Shown here: positions 24,849-34,076 of the stretch, piece after piece
Position numbering within the stretch: position 1 is the stretch's first letter
Layout of the letters: each line of letters begins with the position of its first letter
Assembly (NCBI GenBank): GCA_947302175.1
Contig: CAMYVB010000012.1
Location: 1-53,934 of the forward strand
Direction: 5' to 3'
Source of the DNA: an uncultured Bacteroidales bacterium
GTDB taxonomy: Bacteria; Bacteroidota; Bacteroidia; Bacteroidales; UBA932
DNA length: 53,934 nt
The notes under the pieces: generated by a model
What the model was told of the DNA's origin: nothing
The model's input: only the letters and a program-made list of their open reading frames with translations
The model's database searches: none
Program-made: the position numbers and the translations under genes

Positions 24849-27800
24849 CTTCGGATTCAATGACTATGGTTGTTTTTTCGGCCTGGATGGCCGCAGCCTC
24901 GGCGCGCGCCTTGCGTTTCGCCTTGGGCGTGAAGATATCCCGCAGGAACTGGGAGAAGGTGTCGAACTCCTGCCTGTAACCTATGCCCACGCCGTTTCGC
25001 TGGCTGTAATCCAGGTAGTTGGAATACTTGTCGGCGGAATGGGAGAAGAGGCTGAGTTTGATGGCGCCGGTCTTGTCCAGGTCTATGTCAATGTCGAGGT
25101 CGCCCGCCACGTCGCTCTGGGCGCCTTCAGTGGAGTAGCGGCGGTTGCCTATGATGCCGTTCACGCTCACGCGGTCGTTGAACAGGCGGGTGGATACGGC
25201 GACGTCGAAAATATCGGTGCCGCCCTCGTTGGACTGGTACTTCAAACCGAGGTCCAGAGGGATATCAAGGCTTTGGATGAGGTTGCTCAGCTGCCCGGAC
25301 ATTATTTCCATGACGTTGGATACCAGCAGGTCGGAGGTGTTGAAGATACCGCCCTGGTCGTCGGGGACGAAGGAATTGGTGAGCAGCAGGGCGAGGAACT
25401 GCTTCTGGACCTTGTCTTCCGTGCTCAGTGCATTGTCCACCAGCGACTTGGTGGTGGGGTCGAGGTCGGGGATGTCGATGGAGAACCTGACCTGCGGGTT
25501 CTTGAGCTTGTCGCTTATCTTCAGGCCGCATTCGACGCTGCGCCTCGATGTTACTGCCGTGGTGTCGGTGATGAGATTCGAGAGCGACGCCTTGGTCACG
25601 TAGTAAGCGTTGACGTCCAGGTCGCTTTCCATTATGTCTCCGTTGAAGCGGATGGAGCTGCCGTCGCGTATGGTAAAGTTCCTCGATGCCAGGTTCATGG
25701 CGTTGAAATGAACGTTGCCGCTGCCTATGTTGTAGTCGCCCCGGATGGAGAAGCTGTTGGCGTTGGGAACGGATATCGAGATGTCGCCGTAGCCGCGGGC
25801 GTTGATCATGTTGTTGCTCTGGCGGTCTATGTCGAGGTGGCAGAGAACTTCAGGCGCAATGGAGAGCCTCATGGCTACGCCGAAGGTGGCGGCCGCCTTG
25901 GATGCGGCCTGGCGCTCGAGCATCATGACTTCGTAGGGGTCGTTCAGGCGCTCGTCTCTCGGCGCCTTGAAGGTGAGGAGGTCCTTGCCTACGTTGGTGG
26001 TATTGCCTCTCAGTGAGATATGGAAGTCGCCGTCGCCTTCGCTGCGGGCGTTAAGGCTCATGGTAAGGGCTTCAGGGGTGCCGGTGAAGGCGATGTTGCC
26101 GGTGGCATTTACGCGGCCGTAGACGGGTGAATGGCCGTCGTCGCCGGTGTGGAAGGCTTCAAGGTTCTCGAAATCTGCCTTGATGCCTATCTTGAGGTCT
26201 TTGAGGTGGTCGAAACTCAGGCCGCCGCTGACCAGGCCGCTGCCGCCTCTCGGGCGGGAGTCGCGCAGCGTCATTCCGTCGAACCTTATGCCGTAGTCGT
26301 CCACGCTGAAGGGACCCTCGGCCAGGTAGAGGACGTTGGTGAAAGCGACTCTTGCGCGAAGAGAGTCAATCCTTGCGTCACGGCTGTACAGGGAAGGACG
26401 CGAAACGGGGCCGGCCATGCTGAAGGAGCCGCTGGCCTTGCCGCTGAATTCGCTCATGACTTGACTTATGAGCCCCGAGATGTATCCAAGCTCGAAATTG
26501 TCAAGCTTGCAGCGGGCGTTGATGGCGTTTGCGGAAGGGATGTAGAATCCGGAAGCTTCTATGGGGGAAGTGCCGTCCAGATAGTTGTCGAGCTTGAAAT
26601 CCATCCTCTCCAGCTCGTCGTTCCAGACGCTCTTTACCACCAGGTCGCCGGCCCTTAAGCCGCTCATCATGAAGTCCTTGCATTCCATATCGGCGATGAG
26701 GCTGAAGTTGCCGTCCTTCATGGGGGTGGTCATGGTGGCGTCCATGGTGAGTAGGCCTCCGAGGCCGGGAAGCATCATGGCAAGGGGAGTGGCGGCGCCA
26801 AGGTCGAGCTGCCTGACGCTGGCCCAAAGGGTGTCGCGCTGACTTGAGGAAAAACCGCCGCTCGAAATAATCTCCTGACTGCCGCTCTTTAACGATAGCG
26901 AGGGAATCTTCACGCCGTTGTGACAGATAAGGGCGCTCGAAGGATTGAGGTTCCAGGGGCTGCCGGAGAGCGTGAACTCGGAAGGATTGCTTTCAATAAG
27001 GCACAGGGGACGGCCCGAAGCGTCTTTACCAAGGGCGCCGAGAAGGTTCAGGTAGCCGTGTATCTGGTCTTCGTCCTGGCCGAAGGCGTAGCCGAGGGAC
27101 AGGCTGTCGTTTTGGGCGGAAAGCTTGAGGGCGTGACCGGTGACCTTGAGCTCGCCTATGCCAAGTTCGCTGCCGGTGAGGTTTGCAAGAGTGCCACTGG
27201 CTGAGTGCTTGAAAGCGTCGAGCCTTATGTCCTTGAGGTAGGTTTCGCCCCAGGCTATGCGCTGGGAAGAGAGGCTGGCGTCCATGACTCCGTCGCCGGA
27301 AAGGCGGAAGTCAAGGTCGGTGCCGTCAGCGATGTAGAGGCCGGGAAGTACGAAGGACAGCAGGTCCATCGTGTGAAGAAACTTGAGTTTCAGCTTGTAA
27401 TCCTGTTCGCCATCGGGGGCGGGGAAGTCGCCAAGCGAAGGGAGATCCCTGCCGGGGACGGCGCTAAACAGCGCTGCAATCATGTCGGCGGGCGACTTGG
27501 TGCCGCTGTAGCTGCCTTTGGCAAAAGAGGAATTGAGGTTGACCCTATGCCCTGCGTCCGTGGAGCGTGAGGAGAAGTAGATATCGCCTATGTCGTGGGG
27601 CCCGTCGTTGTTTTCGAGGCTCAGGCCCTTTATGTCCACGGTGCCGAGCACTTCGCCGCGGCGCACGCGGGTGAAGTCGGCGTTCATGGTCATGGAGGCC
27701 TTGGAAACGCCGCGCTTGTCTATGTTGATGGCGTTGAGGTCGGCGTAGCCGAGGTTGAAATAGAACTTGTAGAGGGCGTTGCGCGCCTTTTTAGAGAGGT

Positions 27801-29358
27801 CGAATATGCCCTGGAAGAGGAAGCTCAGGTTGGGGTCCGAGCTGACTATGCGGCCGTTGAACTCGCTTTCTTTCAGGCTTCCGGCGGCGGCGATGCCGCT
27901 GTAGTCATAGCCGAGGATGCCCGCTTTGTCTATGAGTAGAGAGTCTAGCCTCACTTCCCTCAGGGTCCTGCCAAATTCGGCTTTGGCCCTGCCGCGGGCG
28001 GAGAGCCTGCCGAGTGTCTGGTTGCCAAGTATTTCCCCGAGATTGAGCTCGTGGGTGGAGAAGCTGCCCTCTATGCCCTTGACCGCATCCTGCTCGAATA
28101 TGTGGCTGAGGAAGGCGGAGGCATCGAGCGAGCCGGAACCTGAGTTCAGGCTCACTATGGTCTCCATCTTGGGAAAGGGACCGCAGACGCTGGCGTTGAG
28201 AGTGAAATTATCGCCGGAGGCGTATGCTGCGGGTTTTATTTTCAGCCCGGGGGCGGCTCTTTGGAGGAGTTTGTCCAGCTGGGCGGTAGTGAAGCTGACT
28301 TCGCTCGCTTTGGCGTCGATTTCTGCCTTGGACAGACTGGTCACCTCGGTGAGAGTGCCGGAAATCCTTCCCGCGATGCCTGATTTCTCCGTGAAGAAGA
28401 AACGCTTGACATTCAGGGTGTCTACGGGGCCGGAGGCGAGGGCGTCGCTGATGTTGAGCTCCACGTCGGGGAACTCCACGCCGCTGTAATACGAGATGGT
28501 CTTGAAGCCGAGGCGAGAGTCCTGGAGCCTCAGGCCCATTGCGACCTTGTGAACGTAGTCGGCAAAGGAACGGGCGTTCTCATACCTCATGCTGTACATC
28601 TTTATGCCCAGATTCGACCAGGGGTCGCGTATGGTGCAGTCGCTCACTTCCACGCGGCCGTTCGTCACCATGGTCTTGCCGCTCACGTGCTCGAAAGAGT
28701 AGCCGCTCTTTTCCTTCGCATCCATGTGGTCGACTATGCCGCGGACGCTCGCATCGATGATTTGGAAGTTGCGGCCGCGGGCGTTCACGACGATGTCCAT
28801 GTCCGCCCAGTTGATACCCAGGCCCCTGTATTCGAAGACAGGGGCGGTATCGTACATCGTATAGCGGACATTGCGCAGGTCGAATTCCCTTATGAGGAAT
28901 ACGTCGCCCTCGTCCTTGAGCTTGCCGTCGCCTTCACTCCTGAGGTCGAGCACGCGCGTCAGGTTGTCGTGGCGGCTCGCTTCTATGACGAGGTTGAATA
29001 CTGCGTCCTTCACCTTTACCCTGTCGAGAACCATGGGCTTGCTTCCCGCGACGTCCTTGAGGGAGAATGAGACGAAGGCGGAGCCGGCGTAGAAGACTGT
29101 GTCGCGCCCGGGGAAGCCGGGGACTATCTCGGGATTATCGTCGAGGAGGAGTATGTCTTTGACTATGAGTGTCTTAAAAGGAAGGATTTGGACCCCACCC
29201 ACCGTGACATTGCCGCCAATCTTGGCGCTGAGAAGCGCGGCGACGCGGCCGGCGAGGCTGCTCTGCACCGCAGGCGACTGCAGGCTCAGGCCTGCTGCGA
29301 GCAGGAGAACCAGTATGCCGGCGATGATGCGCAGCGCTATGTGCTTTGCCTTTGTCAT
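24841..29358 (-). CDS. tamB: TamB-like outer-membrane translocation and assembly protein (DUF490)
   Basis: A 1505-residue protein with an N-terminal membrane anchor (IALRIIAGILVLLLAAGLSL) followed by long beta-rich repeats across the periplasm. The C-terminal DUF490 domain ends in GIGYRQEFDTFSQFLRDIF, close to the usual TamB C-terminus. TamB-like proteins bridge inner and outer membranes and move lipids or help insert beta-barrel proteins. The ATG at 29358 is preferred; the 8 extra codons upstream run into the promoter motif at 29382. It heads the five-gene operon and is divergent from tsaD. Confidence 0.88.
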   Translation of the reverse strand: MTKAKHIALRIIAGILVLLLAAGLSLQSPAVQSSLAGRVAALLSAKIGGNVTVGGVQILPFKTLIVKDILLLDDNPEIVPGFPGRDTVFYAGSAFVSFSLKDVAGSKPMVLDRVKVKDAVFNLVIEASRHDNLTRVLDLRSEGDGKLKDEGDVFLIREFDLRNVRYTMYDTAPVFEYRGLGINWADMDIVVNARGRNFQIIDASVRGIVDHMDAKEKSGYSFEHVSGKTMVTNGRVEVSDCTIRDPWSNLGIKMYSMRYENARSFADYVHKVAMGLRLQDSRLGFKTISYYSGVEFPDVELNISDALASGPVDTLNVKRFFFTEKSGIAGRISGTLTEVTSLSKAEIDAKASEVSFTTAQLDKLLQRAAPGLKIKPAAYASGDNFTLNASVCGPFPKMETIVSLNSGSGSLDASAFLSHIFEQDAVKGIEGSFSTHELNLGEILGNQTLGRLSARGRAKAEFGRTLREVRLDSLLIDKAGILGYDYSGIAAAGSLKESEFNGRIVSSDPNLSFLFQGIFDLSKKARNALYKFYFNLGYADLNAINIDKRGVSKASMTMNADFTRVRRGEVLGTVDIKGLSLENNDGPHDIGDIYFSSRSTDAGHRVNLNSSFAKGSYSGTKSPADMIAALFSAVPGRDLPSLGDFPAPDGEQDYKLKLKFLHTMDLLSFVLPGLYIADGTDLDFRLSGDGVMDASLSSQRIAWGETYLKDIRLDAFKHSASGTLANLTGSELGIGELKVTGHALKLSAQNDSLSLGYAFGQDEDQIHGYLNLLGALGKDASGRPLCLIESNPSEFTLSGSPWNLNPSSALICHNGVKIPSLSLKSGSQEIISSGGFSSSQRDTLWASVRQLDLGAATPLAMMLPGLGGLLTMDATMTTPMKDGNFSLIADMECKDFMMSGLRAGDLVVKSVWNDELERMDFKLDNYLDGTSPIEASGFYIPSANAINARCKLDNFELGYISGLISQVMSEFSGKASGSFSMAGPVSRPSLYSRDARIDSLRARVAFTNVLYLAEGPFSVDDYGIRFDGMTLRDSRPRGGSGLVSGGLSFDHLKDLKIGIKADFENLEAFHTGDDGHSPVYGRVNATGNIAFTGTPEALTMSLNARSEGDGDFHISLRGNTTNVGKDLLTFKAPRDERLNDPYEVMMLERQAASKAAATFGVAMRLSIAPEVLCHLDIDRQSNNMINARGYGDISISVPNANSFSIRGDYNIGSGNVHFNAMNLASRNFTIRDGSSIRFNGDIMESDLDVNAYYVTKASLSNLITDTTAVTSRRSVECGLKISDKLKNPQVRFSIDIPDLDPTTKSLVDNALSTEDKVQKQFLALLLTNSFVPDDQGGIFNTSDLLVSNVMEIMSGQLSNLIQSLDIPLDLGLKYQSNEGGTDIFDVAVSTRLFNDRVSVNGIIGNRRYSTEGAQSDVAGDLDIDIDLDKTGAIKLSLFSHSADKYSNYLDYSQRNGVGIGYRQEFDTFSQFLRDIFTPKAKRKARAEAAAIQAEKTTIVIESEDE

Positions 29359-29381
29359 GGGTGCATATGAGTCCAATCCCA

Positions 29382-29389
29382 CAAAATTA
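29382..29389 (-). promoter_or_regulatory. -7 element TAATTTTG of the tamB operon
   Basis: A minus-strand TANNTTTG match about 23 bases before the tamB ATG, separated from the divergent tsaD motif by about 23 bases. Confidence 0.5.
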
Positions 29390-29412
29390 ATAAATTATTT
29401 GTCAATTATGCC

Positions 29413-29420
29413 TATATTTG
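29413..29420 (+). promoter_or_regulatory. -7 element TATATTTG of tsaD
   Basis: An exact consensus match that ends 27 bases before the tsaD ATG. Confidence 0.6.
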
Positions 29421-29447
29421 CCCCCCGATACAACTGAGTTCCGTTTT

Positions 29448-30473
29448 ATGGCAGATATCATACTGGGAATAGAGTCATCCTGCGACGACACTTCGGCCGC
29501 CGTCATACGAGACGGCTACCTTCTTTCGAACGTGATCGCCAGCCAGGAAGTCCACCGAAGTTTCGGCGGCGTGGTCCCCGAGCTTGCTTCGAGGGCCCAC
29601 GAGCTCAATATAGTGCCTGTGGTGAGCGAGGCTCTGCGCCGCGCCGGCCTCGCCCCGTCCGATCTTTCGGCCATAGCGTTCACCAGGGGCCCGGGTCTTC
29701 TGGGTTCTCTCCTTGTGGGCACTTCTTTCGCGAAGGCTCTTTCCCTGTCGCTGAATATTCCCATGGTGATGGTAAATCACCTTCAGGGGCATGTTCTGGC
29801 AGATTTTGTCAAGGAGGAGGGCAAGGAGAACCGTCATCCTGCCTTCCCGTACCTGTGCCTTCTGGTTTCAGGAGGCAACAGCCAGATAGTCAGGGTGGAC
29901 AGTCCGCTCGAATTCACGATACTCGGCCGCACCATAGACGATGCCGTGGGCGAAGCCTTCGACAAATGCTCCAAGATGCTCGGCCTTGGTTATCCCGGAG
30001 GTCCGATTATCGACCGTCTGGCAAAGAACGGCGACCCCGAGCGTTTCGCTTTCACAAAGCCTCGCGTGCCCGGTCTCGATTACAGTTTCAGCGGGGTGAA
30101 GACTTCGCTCCTGTATTTCGTGCGTGACGAGATGGCAAAGGACCCCATGTTCCTCGAAAACAACAAGGAAGACATATGCGCCTCCTTCCAGAAGACTCTC
30201 ATCGACATCCTCATGGGCAAGCTCGTCAGGGCTGCCAAGGAGACCGGCATCCGTGAGGTCACAATGGGCGGCGGCGTGTCGGCAAATAGCGCGCTCCGCG
30301 CGCGTCTTGCCGACGAGGGCCGCCGCCGCAGGTGGAACGTCTATATCCCTGAGTTCAAATTCACTACCGACAACGCCGCGATGATCGCAATTGCCGGTTA
30401 TTACCGCTATCTGGCAGGGGAGAGGACCTCTCTCGACGTCGCCCCAGTCTCGCGCGAGTCAGATTTCGAATAA
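29448..30473 (+). CDS. tsaD: tRNA N6-threonylcarbamoyladenosine transferase TsaD
   Basis: A 341-residue ASKHA-fold enzyme that attaches the threonylcarbamoyl group to A37 of ANN-decoding tRNAs. Signatures: GIESSCDDTSAAV at residues 7-19, the metal histidine region HLQGHVLADF, LLVSGGNSQIV, and GGGVSANSALRARL. The ATG at 29448 is chosen because it begins MADIILGIESSCDD, as in the family; ten earlier codons have no homology. MtaB, encoded in the nearby divergent operon, modifies the t6A that TsaD makes. The next gene begins 4 bases after the stop. Confidence 0.95.
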   Translation: MADIILGIESSCDDTSAAVIRDGYLLSNVIASQEVHRSFGGVVPELASRAHELNIVPVVSEALRRAGLAPSDLSAIAFTRGPGLLGSLLVGTSFAKALSLSLNIPMVMVNHLQGHVLADFVKEEGKENRHPAFPYLCLLVSGGNSQIVRVDSPLEFTILGRTIDDAVGEAFDKCSKMLGLGYPGGPIIDRLAKNGDPERFAFTKPRVPGLDYSFSGVKTSLLYFVRDEMAKDPMFLENNKEDICASFQKTLIDILMGKLVRAAKETGIREVTMGGGVSANSALRARLADEGRRRRWNVYIPEFKFTTDNAAMIAIAGYYRYLAGERTSLDVAPVSRESDFE

Positions 30474-30477
30474 TTCC

Positions 30478-32052
30478 ATGGCGATGAAAGAGTTTGAAAT
30501 TACGCTGCCCGTCGGTCCGGCTCCGGACCGCGAAAGGCTGCGCCTCGAGGCATGCCGCGCCCTCGGGCTTCCCAAGACCGCCCAGCCTTCGGTTGTCGTG
30601 TTGAAACGCTCGCTCGACGCTCGTAAGGATCCTGTATATCGCTATAGGGTTGCTGCTTATGCTCCGGGCGAAGAATTGCCCTCAAGCGAGCTTCCGCCCT
30701 TGAAGGACGTGCATGACGCTCCTTCGGTAATAGTCGTTGGCGCCGGTCCCGCCGGGCTTTTTGCCGCGATTAAGCTCGTGGAGCTGGGCCTTAGGCCCGT
30801 GATTCTGGAGCGCGGACAGGATGTCCATCGCAGGAAGGCGGATGTTGCCTCCTTAAGCCGTGACGGGGTTTTGAATCCCGATTCCAATTATTGCTACGGC
30901 GAGGGCGGTGCAGGCACTTTTTCTGACGGCAAACTCTTCACCCGCTCTTCCAAGAGGGGCGATATATACGAAGTCCTCGGCAGGCTTGTCGAGTTCGGCG
31001 CTTCGCCTGACATAATGATTGACGCCCACCCTCACATTGGCTCGGACAAGCTTCCCGCCGTGGTGGAGCACATACGCGAGGCGATTATTGAGCATGGTGG
31101 CAGCTATCATTTCGGCACCAAGGTCACTTCCGTGTCCAGACTTGACTCCGGCACCATTGCAGTTGAGGCAGTCCGTGACGGGGAATCCCTTGTTTTTGAA
31201 TCTCCCGCGGTTATTTTGGCCACGGGTCATTCAGCCCGCGACGTTTATGAGATGCTTTCTGCACGCGGCTGTGAACTGCAGGCCAAGGGCTTTGCCCTCG
31301 GCGTTCGCGTCGAGCACCCGAGGCACATTATCGATAACGCGCGCTATCACGGGAAGCAGATTCCCGGTCTCGGCGCAGCTGAGTACAGTTTCGTCGAGCA
31401 GGTGCTCGACAGGGGAGTGTTCTCCTTCTGCATGTGCCCCGGCGGCGTGCTGGTCCCTTCTTCCACCGAGGACGGTACGGTCGTGCTGAACGGCATGTCC
31501 AACTCGGCGCGCAATTCCAAATGGTCGAATGCAGGCGTCGTTGTGCAGATCGAGCCTGAGGATGTGCCGGAAAAGTATCGCCCTGCAGGCGCTTTCGCTT
31601 TGATGGATTTCCAGCATGACGTCGAAAAGGCGATGTACGATTACGTTCAGGGCAAAGGTGCGAAGCATCCCTTTGCGGCTCCCGGACAGCGTATGAAAGA
31701 TTTCTGCCGCGGAATAGAGTCAGTGAGCCTTCCCGCCTCGTCATATTTCCCCGGGGTCGTCAGCGCGCCGCTCCACGAACTGCTTCCGGACTTTATCTAC
31801 AAGCGCATGAGGCTCGTTTTCCCCACGGTTGACCGCAAGATTCATGGTTACTATACCAATGACGCGCTCCTGCTGGGCGTAGAGTCGCGCACTTCGTCGC
31901 CCATACGCATAGTCCGCGACAGCGAGACGCTCGAGTCCCCTTCGATGAGCGGCCTCTACCCTTGCGGCGAGGGCGCAGGCTACTCGGGCGGCATAGTTTC
32001 CTCCGCCATCGACGGCATACGCTGCGCGCTCGCCGCCGCCTCACGTTTCTAA
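30478..32052 (+). CDS. FAD-dependent dehydrogenase (COG2509-type)
   Basis: A 524-residue flavoprotein. An N-terminal alpha/beta domain (about 1-75) is followed by the FAD-binding motif VIVVGAGPAGLFAAIKL and the conserved block CYGEGGAGTFSDGKLFTRS. Later GHSARDVYEML and the C-terminal GLYPCGEGAGYSGGIVSSA are typical of the large bacterial family annotated as uncharacterised FAD-dependent dehydrogenases. The reaction is unknown. The ATG at 30478 (or 30484) is chosen over an ORF start at 30391, which would overlap tsaD. It lies 4 bases behind tsaD, so cotranscription is likely. Confidence 0.85.
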   Translation: MAMKEFEITLPVGPAPDRERLRLEACRALGLPKTAQPSVVVLKRSLDARKDPVYRYRVAAYAPGEELPSSELPPLKDVHDAPSVIVVGAGPAGLFAAIKLVELGLRPVILERGQDVHRRKADVASLSRDGVLNPDSNYCYGEGGAGTFSDGKLFTRSSKRGDIYEVLGRLVEFGASPDIMIDAHPHIGSDKLPAVVEHIREAIIEHGGSYHFGTKVTSVSRLDSGTIAVEAVRDGESLVFESPAVILATGHSARDVYEMLSARGCELQAKGFALGVRVEHPRHIIDNARYHGKQIPGLGAAEYSFVEQVLDRGVFSFCMCPGGVLVPSSTEDGTVVLNGMSNSARNSKWSNAGVVVQIEPEDVPEKYRPAGAFALMDFQHDVEKAMYDYVQGKGAKHPFAAPGQRMKDFCRGIESVSLPASSYFPGVVSAPLHELLPDFIYKRMRLVFPTVDRKIHGYYTNDALLLGVESRTSSPIRIVRDSETLESPSMSGLYPCGEGAGYSGGIVSSAIDGIRCALAAASRF

Positions 32053-32106
32053 ACTTAGGAAATCTTAGATCTGTGCAGCGGCTTTGAAGAAATCGGATCT
32101 GCGCAC

Positions 32107-32266
32107 TTTCTGCCAAAGCAGGCGCGCTGATCCAGTCACCAACACGCGTATATTGCGTTCCTGCTGCGCCTGAAGCCCGAAATCAGCCCTCAGGCGCGCT
32201 ACACCCCTAACGCAGGGCTCTGAGGTGGCCGCTACTCCGCGCCTGCTTTGGCAGAGCGGAACGCAA
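32107..32266. repeat. Nested inverted-repeat element in the gap before the ATPase gene
   Basis: The 438-base gap 32053-32490 contains no gene I can support. Arms TCTGCCAAAGCAGGCGCG (32107-32124) and CGCGCCTGCTTTGGCAGA (32238-32255) are perfect 18-base complements. Inside and overlapping are further pairs: TTGCGTTC (32151-32158) / GAACGCAA (32259-32266) and GCGCCTGA (32166-32173) / TCAGGCGC (32190-32197). It could fold as a branched RNA or cruciform. No transposase gene is near. Confidence 0.6.
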
Positions 32267-32402
32267 AACAGCACACAGTTGCCGTTGGTTGTTTTGAGGT
32301 CGAGAAGGGGCTGTGAATATAGTAAACTCTATTAAACTCAAGGACATCGCAGCATACTCGCGTTCGTGCAAAGGAATTCTTGCAGAATTGGGGACAATTC
32401 CA

Positions 32403-32410
32403 TATCTTTG
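32403..32410 (+). promoter_or_regulatory. -7 element TATCTTTG of the ATPase gene
   Basis: A consensus match about 80 bases before the ATPase start; the leader that follows carries the direct repeats described separately. Confidence 0.55.
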
Positions 32411-32412
32411 CC

Positions 32413-32493
32413 TTGATTTCGTGTAGATATATCACTACCAACAAGTTTGATTTCGTGTAAATTTATGTAAAGACAAAGCTTGATTCCGTGATG
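32413..32493 (+). repeat. Three imperfect direct repeats in the ATPase leader
   Basis: TTGATTTCGTGTAGATAT (32413-32430), TTGATTTCGTGTAAATTT (32447-32464) and the shorter TTGATTCCGTGATG (32480-32493) recur at 33-34 base intervals between promoter and coding region; the third includes the start codon. The even spacing, about three helical turns, suggests sites for one regulatory protein or for the product itself. Confidence 0.55.
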
Positions 32494-33873
32494 AAAAGAA
32501 AGTTATATGACCAGTTGCTCCTTTGGAAAAACAAGCGCAAAGGCAAGTCTGCCATGATGATAGAAGGCGCCCGCCGCGTTGGCAAGAGCTACATCGTCAA
32601 GGAATTTGCACAAAAAGAATACAAAAGCTACATCCTCATAGACTTCTTCAAAGTCGGCGACGACATCAAAGACCTTTTCAAAAACTACAAGGACAACCTG
32701 GACATGCTCTTCACATACCTGAGCACCTACTTTTCCACCAGGCTCTATCCCAGGGAGTCCATAATAGTCTTTGACGAGATTGAATTCTGCCCGGCAGCCC
32801 GTGCCGCCATCAAGTACTTGGTTGAGGACGGCCGATACGATTATCTGGAAACCGGCTCCCTGCTCGGCATGAAAATGAGCACCAAAAAGAAGCTGAGGAA
32901 AACCGAGAAGAAAGAAGACTATCTGGTACCCTCCGAGGAGGAAAGCATGGTCATGCACCCGATGGATTTCGAAGAGTTCCTCTGGGCCATGGGCGAAGAA
33001 TCACTGATGGACTTCGTCCGGGTGAAATTCGCCGCTCAGGAACCCGTCGGAGCGTCCATGCACCGCAAACTCATGGACTACTTCCGCCTTTACATGATTA
33101 TCGGCGGCATGCCACAGGCCATCCTGGAATACCTTGACACCAAATCCTTCGAGGATGTAGACCGCGTCAAGCGCCAGATTCTCAACCTCTACTACAACTG
33201 CATCGACAATTACGCCGGCGTGCATACATCCAAGGTGAGGGCCATCTATGAGGCCATCCCCGGACAGCTTCAGCTGCATGAGCATAAGTTCCAACTTTCA
33301 GACCTCAACAAGGACGCCCGTTTCCGTGACTACGACAGCTCCTTCTTCTGGCTGCGCGATGCAAAGATGGTTAACCTTGCGTTCAACACCACAGAGCCCA
33401 GCATCGGCCTCGGACTCAAGCAGAAGGACAACTCACTCAAATGCTATATGAACGACACCGGCCTCATGATCAGCCACGCCTTTGACGAGAGGGGAATCGT
33501 CTCCGAGCAACTCTACCAGAAGATTCTGAGGGACAAACTTGAGGTCAATGCCGGCATGCTGATGGAAAATATCGTCGGCCAAATGCTCGCCGCTATCGGC
33601 TGCAAACTCTTTTTCTACTCCAATCCTTCCCGAGAGAAAAAGGACGACAGGATGGAAATTGACTTCCTCATTTCCAAGAAAGCCATTACCAGCCGCCACA
33701 ACATTTCTCCCATCGAAGTGAAGTCCTCAACTGGATTCACAACCACTTCCCTGGAGAAATGCATCAAGAAATACTCCACGTATCTGGCACAGGCCTACAT
33801 CGTTCACACCGGCGACCTGAAAAACGATGGCGATTACCTATATATCCCGCTTTATATGGTTCCTTGCCTATAA
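32491..33873 (+). CDS. AAA-family ATPase with DUF4143 domain
   Basis: A 460-residue protein (ATG at 32491; an adjacent GTG at 32488 is possible). Walker A is EGARRVGKSYIVKEFA, the Walker B region IIVFDEIEFCPAARAAIKYL, and sensor-like residues follow in YLETGSLLGMKMS. The C-terminal half is the DUF4143 region (GLMISHAFDERG, IEVKSSTGFTTTSLEKCIKKY), which resembles a nuclease-like or effector fold. These proteins are very common and often multi-copy in Bacteroidales, and their function is unproven; roles in stress or defence have been suggested. The high number of Lys codons and its own repeated leader mark it as an accessory gene. Confidence 0.87.
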   Translation: MKRKLYDQLLLWKNKRKGKSAMMIEGARRVGKSYIVKEFAQKEYKSYILIDFFKVGDDIKDLFKNYKDNLDMLFTYLSTYFSTRLYPRESIIVFDEIEFCPAARAAIKYLVEDGRYDYLETGSLLGMKMSTKKKLRKTEKKEDYLVPSEEESMVMHPMDFEEFLWAMGEESLMDFVRVKFAAQEPVGASMHRKLMDYFRLYMIIGGMPQAILEYLDTKSFEDVDRVKRQILNLYYNCIDNYAGVHTSKVRAIYEAIPGQLQLHEHKFQLSDLNKDARFRDYDSSFFWLRDAKMVNLAFNTTEPSIGLGLKQKDNSLKCYMNDTGLMISHAFDERGIVSEQLYQKILRDKLEVNAGMLMENIVGQMLAAIGCKLFFYSNPSREKKDDRMEIDFLISKKAITSRHNISPIEVKSSTGFTTTSLEKCIKKYSTYLAQAYIVHTGDLKNDGDYLYIPLYMVPCL

Positions 33874-33971
33874 TGATCTTGCGCAAGAAGAATGGGGGGG
33901 GAAGCATGCGGGCGGCGCTCATGCGGGGAAAAGGGGGCTCGCCCTCGCCATTCCCGATCCCAAGCAGAAGT

Positions 33972-34064
33972 AGCGAAGGTCACGAAAGCGGCCATTCATG
34001 GACTTCGCTATCTGTAAAGTCAAGGGTGCCAACCGTTATTCTTCAATCACAGCTAGGCGAGGGA
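33972..34064 (-). repeat. Intergenic repeat element, copy 1 (at the mnmA 3' end)
   Basis: About 93 bases that recur in reverse orientation at 38158-38356. Read in the direction of mnmA transcription it starts CCTCGCCTAGCTGTGATTG, runs through CGGTTGGCACCCTTGAC, and contains one copy of AGCGAAGTCCATGAA (end near 34003). The rest of the 203-base gap 33874-34076 has a G-rich run and a palindrome CTTGCGCAAG near 33885, with no gene. Its position right behind a stop codon suggests a role in transcript ends, like bacterial REP sequences. Confidence 0.7.
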
Positions 34065-34076
34065 GGGGGCGGCGGA

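Noticed and set aside
24454..26016. 520-codon open frame opposite the tamB and rsmI genes
   Set aside because: It spans two well-supported genes on the other strand and has low-complexity composition without motifs.
32403..32493. CRISPR array in the ATPase leader
   Set aside because: There are only three imperfect repeats of 14-18 bases, the last covers a start codon, and no cas genes are present.
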